Assembly (NCBI GenBank): GCA_020850025.1
Contig: JADZFI010000303.1
Location: 1-7,805, forward strand
Source of the DNA: Saprospiraceae bacterium
GTDB lineage: Bacteria; Bacteroidota; Bacteroidia; Chitinophagales; Saprospiraceae
Length of the DNA stretch: 7,805 nt
Reading direction: 5' to 3'
Both the position numbers and the translations under genes were made by a program. The notes beneath the pieces were generated by a model that had not been told where the DNA came from, searched no databases, and worked only from the letters and a program-made list of their open reading frames with translations. This document shows positions 1 through 5,976 of the stretch, piece by piece. Each line of letters begins with the position of its first letter. The first letter of the stretch is position 1.

Positions 1-1525
1 GCGCAGTCGGATCGGCAAACAGATGGTTGGAAGGGATAAAACGCCAGGCTGTATTTCCATTGAACTGACTGGTTAAACCTACAATAAGATCGCCGATGGC
101 ATCCAAATCAGGGTTGCTTATTTGTCCATCCCGGTTTACGTCAGCTGCAATGATTCGGTATGGGCTGCCAAGAGGAATCTGACCGGACAAATGCATGTCT
201 GGCAAAATCAAATCCAGAGTATTCACTCCTTCGCCATGAAGCGTATCCAGACTGGGAACGATACTGTAATTACAGGTGCCGGGAGCTGCCGCAAAAGCGT
301 AATGACCTTGCTGGTCTGTTGTCTGAACGTGCTCTTGTTGAATGGCAGTCAAATTACTTTTTAAGATCACTTTCGCTCCTGGTACCGGGAGTTGTTGTTC
401 GGTAAGGATGCTGCCGGTTACAGGTCCGGGTGGTACACAAGCGCCTACGTTATCCTGAACTATCACATAGGTCAGGCAATAATCTGCATTTCCGTAGGCA
501 TCAACAGCCCATATTTCCACAAACTGCTTCCCAATCTCATTGCAATCGAACGTAACGGAATGTTCATTGAGCGGGAAACCAGTTCCAGTCCCGGATTTGC
601 GAATGCCAATTTTTATTTGATTGACCGGAGTGCAGTTATCGTTGGTGTATTGAAGGAAATCTGTATCGTACAAAGTAATCATACCCGTTTGCATGATATT
701 TATGCTCAAACCATTCATGCAAACTACAGTTGGAGGCTTGCAGTCGCGCACTTCAAATTCATATTTACACAATGCCTCATTGCCACAGCGATCGTTGGTG
801 ATCCATTCAATTTTGTGCTTGCCATAGGGAAGTCCTGCTCCTGCTGGAGGTACTATTTTTGCAGATACCGTATCACCTGATATCGTCTTTTCTATGGGCC
901 AGGCGCCCGGAGTGCTGCTGCTTTGGAAAGTTTCCATGGATCCGTTTCCGTCCAGATCCAGATAAAGACGGTAGGAAACAATGAGGTCCGTTTTGGAACA
1001 GGCATCCGTCACCTTCATCTTCAGATCTACCGGACCTTCGCAACGTGTTCCATACTGCGCCGGGTCATTGTTCGTGTAGTCACAGAACAAAACAGGACCG
1101 ACCGGGCAATCCAGATAAACCGGTGGGACATTGTCTACTATTTTTATGACCTGGGTATATTGAAAGTATCCGTGGTTATCGCTGTTGGCCAGCACAGTTG
1201 GCCCAATATCGGTATGGCCGGGGTTGTCAATCAATGTGGGGCCGGGCCAATTGGGATTGTAATCACACCAATACAACAATTTCCAGGTTCTTAGAATTTT
1301 TATACACCCACCGGTATTGTTAAGCGCGAAAACCTGATCTTTTACGGAGATGCCAACATTAAAATTGCAATTGGCCAAATACGTGATTTCTGGCCAAATG
1401 GTATCGGCAGTTCCACCGCAACTTACTATGGTTTGATCATCCGGGAATTTTACCGAGTAGTAATTCTGTTGTGCAGAAGCCCCAAAGGCCAGCGTTAAAA
1501 AAAACAGGGGAATCAGAATTTTCAT
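1..1525 (-). CDS. Secreted multi-domain protein with Ig/HYR-like repeats, a carboxypeptidase-regulatory-like domain and a dockerin-like module (3' end outside window)
   Basis: An open frame of 508 codons runs without a stop from an ATG at 1525 to the left edge, so the C-terminus is missing. The N-terminus MKILIPLFFLTLAFGASA followed by QQ is a clear Sec signal peptide with cleavage after about residue 18. Residues ~25-260 hold cysteine-rich beta-sandwich-like modules: an RTWKLLYWCDY stretch, then IVDNVPPVYLDCP at ~130-141, which is the usual start of an HYR/Ig-like unit, and a DLDGNG loop at ~190-195. Another unit starts near DCKPPTVVC (261-269). Residues ~366-425 (GPVTGSILTE... VPGAKVIL... 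GHYAFAAAPG) look like a carboxypeptidase-regulatory-like domain. Residues ~431-505 match the dockerin-like module common in Saprospiraceae: a degenerate first half (GVNTLDLIL), then DVNRDGQISNPDLDAI with calcium-loop residues D462, N464, D466, Q468 and D473, and a TAWRFIP tail. The likely role is a surface or extracellular adhesin-type protein. Export by type IX secretion is inferred, since no sorting domain is visible. Specific function unknown. Confidence 0.88.
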   Translation of the reverse strand, partial: MKILIPLFFLTLAFGASAQQNYYSVKFPDDQTIVSCGGTADTIWPEITYLANCNFNVGISVKDQVFALNNTGGCIKILRTWKLLYWCDYNPNWPGPTLIDNPGHTDIGPTVLANSDNHGYFQYTQVIKIVDNVPPVYLDCPVGPVLFCDYTNNDPAQYGTRCEGPVDLKMKVTDACSKTDLIVSYRLYLDLDGNGSMETFQSSSTPGAWPIEKTISGDTVSAKIVPPAGAGLPYGKHKIEWITNDRCGNEALCKYEFEVRDCKPPTVVCMNGLSINIMQTGMITLYDTDFLQYTNDNCTPVNQIKIGIRKSGTGTGFPLNEHSVTFDCNEIGKQFVEIWAVDAYGNADYCLTYVIVQDNVGACVPPGPVTGSILTEQQLPVPGAKVILKSNLTAIQQEHVQTTDQQGHYAFAAAPGTCNYSIVPSLDTLHGEGVNTLDLILPDMHLSGQIPLGSPYRIIAADVNRDGQISNPDLDAIGDLIVGLTSQFNGNTAWRFIPSNHLFADPTA

Positions 1526-1639
1526 GGGTATGTACCTTTAGCTTTTGATCTCGCTAAGGTAATGCACCCCGGCCTTTTTCCCGACTTCTATCATACCATA
1601 TTTAGTAAAAGCATGGCATTCTCTGGTATACGGTCTGGA

Positions 1640-2782
1640 TCAATCCACCAACATGGTAGCCCGATCCAGCACCTGTTGTTCCATTTCCATAGGTAACTCC
1701 CTGAATTCATACTGCTGATTCCGCAGCTGAGGTACAAAGCCCGCCTCGCGAATAGCTGTTTGGATTCCCTCAGCGGTAAAACGGAACCTGGCGCCGGCTG
1801 CAGACACCACGTTTTCTTCGATCATGATACTGCCGAAGTCATTGGCGCCGGAATGAAGGCATACCTGAGCCACCTGTTTGCCAACGGTGAGCCAGGATGC
1901 CTGTATGTTGATAACATTTGGCAACATGATCCGGCTCATGGCAATCATACGGACATATTCATCCCCTGTGACGGCATTCCTGGCGCGTTTGATTTTACGA
2001 AGAATGGTGTCTTCATCCTGAAATGGCCAGGGTATAAAGGCTAAAAAACCTTTTGCATCAGCAGGCTTTTCAGACTGCACCTGCCGAAGCGCTGCGAAAT
2101 GCTGCATGCGCTCGAGATTGGTTTCAATATGGCCGAACATCATCGTTGCAGAGGTAGTCAAGTGCAATTGATGCGCGGCCCGCATTACATCGAGCCACTC
2201 CTGGCCACCACATTTGCCCTTGGAAATCAGCCGCCTTACGCGATCGTCCAGTATTTCTGCACCAGCGCCGGGCAAGGAGTCAAGTCCGGCTTCTTTCAGC
2301 GTTTTCAGCACCTCATAATGGCTCAGCCCGTCAAGTTTGGCAATATGAGCAATCTCCGGAGGCCCCAGGGCGTGCAGTTTCAGGTTAGGAAACTCCGACT
2401 TTAACTGCCGAAACAGATCTGCATAAAAGCTGAGCCCCAGATCAGGATGGTGTCCACCCTGAAGCAAAAGTTGTTCACCGCCCAGCCGAAAGGTTTCCTG
2501 GATCTTCACCCGGTATTCTTCCATCGTGGTGATGTAAGCCTCCTCATGACCTGGCCTGCGATAGAAATTGCAAAACTTGCAATTTGCAATGCATACGTTG
2601 GTGGTGTTGGAATTTCGGTCAATGATCCATGTCACCACATTCCCGGGAACATGGTGCTGTCGGATGGCATTACCCACGTACATCAGCTCGGCAGTAGGAG
2701 CGTTTTCAAATAAAAACACCCCTTCTTCAGGGCTTAGCCAATCAAGTTGCATTGCGCGGTGCAATAAGTCAGAAATATGCAT
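1640..2782 (-). CDS. mqnC: Cyclic dehypoxanthinyl futalosine synthase (dehypoxanthine futalosine cyclase), MqnC
   Basis: Radical SAM enzyme of the futalosine route to menaquinone; it cyclises dehypoxanthine futalosine to cyclic dehypoxanthinyl futalosine in the cytoplasm. The 380-residue length is normal for the family. The 4Fe-4S site is CIANCKFC (Cys64, Cys68, Cys71), directly after WIIDRNSNTTNV. Further family stretches are LLLQGGHHPDLGL (105-117), LPGAGAEIL (170-178), FGHIET (216-221), FIPWPFQ (249-255), NIQASWLTVGK (292-302) and GANDFGSIMIEENVVSAAG (312-330); the last two separate it from MqnE and fit MqnC better than CofH. I start it at the ATG at 2782 (MHISDLLHRAMQLDWLSPEEG), which matches the family N-terminus. 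The frame can be extended to a TTG at 2821, but that adds 13 residues without family resemblance and overlaps the likely promoter. It is divergent from the MATE gene and lies 114 bp upstream of the secreted-protein gene on the same strand, so co-transcription is possible but not shown. The other mqn genes are not in the window. Confidence 0.96.
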   Translation of the reverse strand: MHISDLLHRAMQLDWLSPEEGVFLFENAPTAELMYVGNAIRQHHVPGNVVTWIIDRNSNTTNVCIANCKFCNFYRRPGHEEAYITTMEEYRVKIQETFRLGGEQLLLQGGHHPDLGLSFYADLFRQLKSEFPNLKLHALGPPEIAHIAKLDGLSHYEVLKTLKEAGLDSLPGAGAEILDDRVRRLISKGKCGGQEWLDVMRAAHQLHLTTSATMMFGHIETNLERMQHFAALRQVQSEKPADAKGFLAFIPWPFQDEDTILRKIKRARNAVTGDEYVRMIAMSRIMLPNVINIQASWLTVGKQVAQVCLHSGANDFGSIMIEENVVSAAGARFRFTAEGIQTAIREAGFVPQLRNQQYEFRELPMEMEQQVLDRATMLVD

Positions 2783-2818
2783 TCCAGTAAAAGTATAGCT
2801 GAAAGAATTCTTGCAGAA

Positions 2819-2826
2819 CAAAGATG
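2819..2826 (-). promoter_or_regulatory. Candidate -7 box for mqnC (CATCTTTG)
   Basis: Read on the minus strand, CATCTTTG differs from the Bacteroidetes -7 consensus TAnnTTTG only at its first base. It lies 36 bp before the mqnC ATG at 2782, a sensible leader length. A TTGG lies 23 bp further upstream as a possible but poorly spaced -33 element. Based on motif resemblance alone. Confidence 0.35.
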
Positions 2827-2914
2827 CGAAGGTAAAGTTGGGGAACTATCCAAGGAAATTTGGGGTTTTGGATTTTTTAACGCCCGCTCATTTAAAACAT
2901 TTTGTTGAGCATTG

Positions 2915-2922
2915 TATCTTTG
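2915..2922 (+). promoter_or_regulatory. Candidate -7 box for the MATE gene (TATCTTTG)
   Basis: TATCTTTG is a perfect match to the Bacteroidetes sigma-A -7 consensus TAnnTTTG. A TTTA at 2891-2894, 20 bp upstream, is a near match to the -33 TTTG. Transcription would start around 2928-2930, leaving a leader of only about 10 nt before the ATG at 2940, with no Shine-Dalgarno sequence. That is short but not unusual for this phylum, where purine-rich ribosome sites are often absent. Confidence 0.6.
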
Positions 2923-2939
2923 TCCCTTAACGCTAATAT

Positions 2940-4358
2940 ATGCTAACCGAAACAAAAACACCCGCTTCCCGCATCGGTCAATACTGGCAAATCATCAAAC
3001 AATCCCTCAATGGCGAAGAACAAAACTACACCACTGGCAGTATAGACCGTGCCATAGTACTACTCTCCATCCCAATGATCCTTGAAATGGCCATGGAATC
3101 ACTATTCGCGATAGTGGACATTTTCTTTGTTTCCAAGATCGGATCGGAGGCCATTGCTACCGTTGGGATAACAGAATCGGTGCTGACCCTTGTATATTCG
3201 CTGGCCATCGGGTTAAGTTCTGCCGCTACCGCAATGGTGGCAAGGCGGGTTGGAGAAGGCGACCGGGAGGCTGCTTCACGAGCAGGCGCACAGGTCATTC
3301 TGATCGGGCTGGTATTGTCTCTGTTCATTGCGATTCCAGGATATTTTTTCGCGGAGCAGATTCTGGCGGTCATGGCACATGACCAGAGCGTATCTTCCAC
3401 GGGGCACCAATTCACCAGGCTTTTACTTACCTGTAACTTGCCAATCCTGTTGCTCTGGATGCTGAACGGCATCTTTCGGGGTGCTGGTGATGCAGCTACG
3501 GCCATGCGTGCGTTGTGGATTGCCAATGCCGTGAACATCATACTTTGCCCCATATTTATCTTCGGTTGGGGGCCCATTCCCGCTATGGGAGTGTTAGGGA
3601 GTGGAATTGCCACCACCATTGGCCGTTCCTCCGGAGTGATTTATCAGCTTTGGAATTTGTTCAAGCCTGGGAAGATCATTCAGTTGCGGTGGAGTATGAT
3701 GCGGCCAAACTGGAACGTAATTTCCACCCTGATCCGCATTGCCAGCGGAAGTGCCGGACAGTATTTAATTGCGTCCGCAAGCTGGATTTTCATGGTATTT
3801 ATCCTGGGTCAAATCAACAAAGAAGTTGTTGCCGGATATACGATTGCCATCCGTATTGTTATTTTTTGTTTGCTGCCATCCTGGGGCATGGCCAATGCCG
3901 CAGCTACGCTGGTTGGTCAGAATCTTGGCGCCGGGCAGCCTGATCGTGCAGAGCGCTCAGCCCTCCGGGCAGGCTTTTTTAACATGTTTTTCCTTGGAGG
4001 CATTGCCCTGCTCTGCTTGTTTGGAGCCGATTCACTAGTGGGAATTTTCACCCAAACGCCTCAGGTAATGAAATCGGCGGTCATGGCGCTACAAATCATT
4101 GCCGGTGGCTATGTTTTTTATGGTTGGGGCATGATTTTGACGCAAGCCATCAATGGGGCCGGCGATACGCTCACTCCTACCCTGCTCAATTTTATTTTTT
4201 TCTGGCTGATCGAAATCCCGTTGGCATGGCTACTGGCACTTCAACTAAACTGGAACGAAGCTGGTGTATACTGGACCATCATTATAGCGGAATCGGGCAT
4301 GGCATTGGCCGCTTTTTTTGTATTCAAAAGAGGAAAATGGAAGACAACCAAGGTGTAA
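2940..4358 (+). CDS. MATE-family efflux transporter (multidrug/cation antiporter)
   Basis: Inner-membrane protein of 472 residues with about twelve hydrophobic segments, as expected for MATE (NorM/DinF type) transporters, which expel cationic drugs or metabolites in exchange for Na+ or H+. The two-fold pseudo-symmetry of the family is visible. VARRVGEGDREAA (100-112) in the first half mirrors VGQNLGAGQPDRAE (325-338) in the second, and IFRGAGDAATAM (178-189) mirrors AINGAGDTLTPTLLN (403-417). The first helix region reads IPMILEMAMESLFAIVDIFFV (44-64). About 37 hydrophilic residues precede helix 1, typical of Bacteroidota members. The chosen start is the first ATG in frame, just after a strong -7 box; no upstream alternative is better. 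The transporter appears complete, with a short basic C-terminus (KRGKWKTTKV). Substrate cannot be read from sequence. It is divergent from mqnC and appears to be a single-gene unit, because about 475 bp separate it from the next gene. Confidence 0.95.
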   Translation: MLTETKTPASRIGQYWQIIKQSLNGEEQNYTTGSIDRAIVLLSIPMILEMAMESLFAIVDIFFVSKIGSEAIATVGITESVLTLVYSLAIGLSSAATAMVARRVGEGDREAASRAGAQVILIGLVLSLFIAIPGYFFAEQILAVMAHDQSVSSTGHQFTRLLLTCNLPILLLWMLNGIFRGAGDAATAMRALWIANAVNIILCPIFIFGWGPIPAMGVLGSGIATTIGRSSGVIYQLWNLFKPGKIIQLRWSMMRPNWNVISTLIRIASGSAGQYLIASASWIFMVFILGQINKEVVAGYTIAIRIVIFCLLPSWGMANAAATLVGQNLGAGQPDRAERSALRAGFFNMFFLGGIALLCLFGADSLVGIFTQTPQVMKSAVMALQIIAGGYVFYGWGMILTQAINGAGDTLTPTLLNFIFFWLIEIPLAWLLALQLNWNEAGVYWTIIIAESGMALAAFFVFKRGKWKTTKV

Positions 4359-4702
4359 TTACCACCTCAAAAACCAATTAAAATTTATTAAATACGAGTT
4401 CAAATGGGCACACATTTGCACGTTACAAGCATTTTGAGTAGATTTGACCCCGGAATTGAAACATTCTGTTATTTAATCATTCCCTTGTATTGTGCTAATC
4501 CCTTCTTTCATGCAGTTGTGCTGCAGTGAAAAACATGTAAATGACCAGTACCGTAGTACTTATACTTTTTGGCATGGTTCTTGGCCAAAGGGTATAGGCC
4601 ATTGTCTGTTCATTCGCCACCTCCCCGTATTATGGACTAACAATTCGGTTATTTCAACCGTTCGCGTTCTGTTACTTCCATCCCTTCGTAGTTATGTTGA
4701 AA

Positions 4703-4754
4703 CATCCCTGCCCAGAGGGATGACCATGCCAATGATCGCGCTCATTTGGCCATG
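4703..4754. repeat. Two tandem inverted repeats (hairpins) upstream of the porP-like gene
   Basis: The first is CATCCCT, a 6-nt loop, and AGGGATG (4703-4722): a perfect 7-bp stem. Two bases later, 4725-4754 pairs CATGCCAATGA with TCATTTGGCCATG around a TCGCGC loop, giving 11 pairs with two single-base bulges. Neither is followed by a clean run of T on the plus strand, so neither is a classical intrinsic terminator. They could be operator sites, RNA structure, or chance. They lie 80-130 bp before the porP-like start codon. Confidence 0.45.
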
Positions 4755-4784
4755 TTTGCCATTTAGACGACAAAACAAGCCTAA

Positions 4785-4812
4785 TTGAATTCCATTACAG
4801 GCACCAATTTTG
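4785..4812 (+). promoter_or_regulatory. Candidate promoter of the porP-like gene (TTG ... CAATTTTG)
   Basis: CAATTTTG at 4805-4812 differs from TAnnTTTG only at its first base, and a TTG at 4785-4787 sits 17 bp upstream as a possible -33 element. Transcription would start near 4820, giving a leader of about 15 nt before the ATG at 4834. If this is correct, the TTG at 4810 lies inside the promoter and cannot be the start codon. Motif evidence only. Confidence 0.35.
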
Positions 4813-4833
4813 TTTAACAAGAATGTTGCCCGA

Positions 4834-5913
4834 ATGCTAAACGACTCGATTGTGAATACATTTACAACACTTAACCTATTGCGAAGGGGGATAATATCGG
4901 CGCTGCTTCTGTCGGCATATGCCCTGACAGCACAGGACATTCACTTTTCTCAATTCGGCAATTCGCCGTTAAACCTGAATCCCGGGCTGGCCGGAGTATT
5001 TGGCGGCGATATTCGTTTCGTGGGCAATTACAGGCAACAGTGGCGTACTGTTCCGGTGCCGTATACCACCATTTCCGGCTCGGTTGAAAACAAGGTTTAT
5101 TTCAAACCGGGCCGTTACGACCGCTTTGTAACGGCCTCTCTGTTGATCAATTATGATAAACAGGGAGAACTGGCCTTGCAATCGCTACAGGTGGGCATTC
5201 CGCTGGCACTGACGCTTCCCTTAAATAAAAATAACTATCTGACACTGGGCGCAACGCCTATGTTTGGTCAGCGATCCTTTGATACCGACGAGATCACTTT
5301 CAGTGAACAATACATTGATGGCATGTTCGACCCTGGCGCTGCCATTTCCGAAGACCTGACCGTCACCAGTCTGAAATATTTCGATATCAGTGCCGGAGCG
5401 AATCTCCGCATGCAGGCGCCAAAAAAGCGCACCAGGTTTGACCTTGGCTTTGCTGCTCACCACATAAACCGGCCGGCCCATGATTTCTGGGCATCCTCTG
5501 TGACAGATGAAGACGAAGTGCGGCTGCATCAAAAATGGACTTTTTATGGCCTGGGCCTTTTCCAGCTTTCCGAGAAATTTGATTTCATGGCTCAGGGCTT
5601 GTATCAGAAACAAGGCGGCTACAGTGAAATTGTATACGGAGGTGGAGTCAGAATGCATCTTCGCGAACAACGATACAAGGAATTGGCCCTCCAAATTGGT
5701 GCAGATTGGCGCCACCGTTACAATAATGCCCTCGTACCCAGAATTGATGTGTTTTATGGCACATGGGCTTTAGGCCTGACCTTTGACTGGGATGTATTCT
5801 CTCGTGCCGGCGAGCTGATCAGTGAAAGAAGAGGTGGGCCGGAAATTTCATTAACCTACCGCTTCTATAAAATCAAGGCCCTGCCAAAATTCAAGTCCTG
5901 CCCAATCATATAA
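4834..5913 (+). CDS. PorP/SprF-family type IX secretion-associated outer-membrane protein
   Basis: A 359-residue outer-membrane beta-barrel protein of the PorP/SprF family, whose members assist type IX secretion and, in gliding bacteria, export of large surface adhesins. The N-terminus carries a signal peptide: basic LLRRG (15-19), hydrophobic IISALLLSAYALTA (20-33), cleavage before QDIHFSQF. The family signature follows at once: DIHFSQFGNSPLNLNPGLAG, then GNYRQQW and a YDKQGE loop. Alternating aromatic strand patterns such as KWTFYGLGLFQL, IVYGGGVRMHL and WALGLTFDWDV continue to the end, and the C-terminal EISLTYRFYKIKALPKFKSCPII is typical of family members. I start at the ATG at 4834; the frame also allows a TTG at 4810, but that would lengthen an already long n-region and falls in a promoter-like box. 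The gene is followed after 63 bp by a TPR/PD40 protein gene on the same strand, a common pairing. There is no adhesin gene immediately upstream, so its cargo is unknown. Confidence 0.92.
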   Translation: MLNDSIVNTFTTLNLLRRGIISALLLSAYALTAQDIHFSQFGNSPLNLNPGLAGVFGGDIRFVGNYRQQWRTVPVPYTTISGSVENKVYFKPGRYDRFVTASLLINYDKQGELALQSLQVGIPLALTLPLNKNNYLTLGATPMFGQRSFDTDEITFSEQYIDGMFDPGAAISEDLTVTSLKYFDISAGANLRMQAPKKRTRFDLGFAAHHINRPAHDFWASSVTDEDEVRLHQKWTFYGLGLFQLSEKFDFMAQGLYQKQGGYSEIVYGGGVRMHLREQRYKELALQIGADWRHRYNNALVPRIDVFYGTWALGLTFDWDVFSRAGELISERRGGPEISLTYRFYKIKALPKFKSCPII

Positions 5914-5932
5914 TCCGTCCCCAGGCCTCCTG

Positions 5933-5949
5933 ATGCATAGTGCATTTTT
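5933..5949 (+). terminator. Small hairpin plus T-run between the porP-like and porE-like genes
   Basis: ATGCA, loop TAG, TGCAT, then TTTT: a 5-bp stem with a short T-run in the 63-bp spacer. It is weak for an intrinsic terminator and may only attenuate read-through or be accidental. The same bases contain CATTTTTG (5943-5950), one mismatch from the Bacteroidetes -7 box, so a secondary promoter for the downstream gene is an alternative reading. No good -33 element accompanies it. Confidence 0.2.
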
Positions 5950-5976
5950 GAATCATCTAACTTTCGGCTAATCAAA

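Larger units (their letters stand above)
4359..4833 (+). other. Long non-coding interval between the MATE gene and the porP-like gene, rich in small inverted repeats
   Basis: No credible protein-coding gene is visible here. Open frames in the interval start at GTG or TTG, have no family resemblance and mixed composition. Several small stem-loops can be drawn: 4401-4418 (6-bp arms CAAATG/CATTTG), 4511-4525 (TGCAG/CTGCA), 4547-4560 (AGTAC/GTACT), 4568-4589 (TTTGGC/GCCAAA), 4646-4660 (CGGTT/AACCG), and the stronger pair at 4703-4754 listed separately. By rough expectation, stems of five or six pairs arise by chance in a stretch of this size. An 18-codon ATG frame at 4541-4597 encodes a hydrophobic peptide and is discussed as a finding. 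The interval may hold the MATE transcript end, a small RNA, decayed sequence, or the control region of the porP-like gene. Confidence 0.6.

Noticed and set aside
122..1294. Plus-strand open frames (122-364, 160-405, 392-880, 923-1294)
   Set aside because: They lie opposite the continuous 508-codon minus-strand frame with a signal peptide and recognisable domains. Their translations look like antisense shadows.
1554..1561. TACCTTAG on the minus strand as a -7 box for the secreted-protein gene
   Set aside because: One mismatch in the conserved TTTG part and no -33 element at proper spacing; too weak to list as a promoter.
1593..1629. ATACCA/TGGTAT inverted repeat downstream of mqnC as a terminator
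   Set aside because: Only six pairs around a 25-nt loop with no T-run; not a credible intrinsic terminator.
3026..3619. 197-codon minus-strand frame inside the MATE gene
   Set aside because: Antisense shadow of a complete transporter; the translation has no membrane pattern or family resemblance.
4351..4366. GTAATTAC palindrome at the end of the MATE gene as a terminator
   Set aside because: Overlaps the stop codon, has no stable stem with a loop and no following T-run.
4492..4788. 98-codon plus-strand frame starting with GTG in the intergenic gap
   Set aside because: Non-ATG start, no domain or localisation signal, and odd composition rich in Cys, Trp and Pro. Most likely chance.
4692..4940. 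82-codon minus-strand frame spanning the porP-like start
   Set aside because: Overlaps the signal peptide region of the real gene and shows no protein-like features.
5221..5715. 164-codon minus-strand frame inside the porP-like gene
   Set aside because: Antisense shadow of a well-recognised beta-barrel gene.
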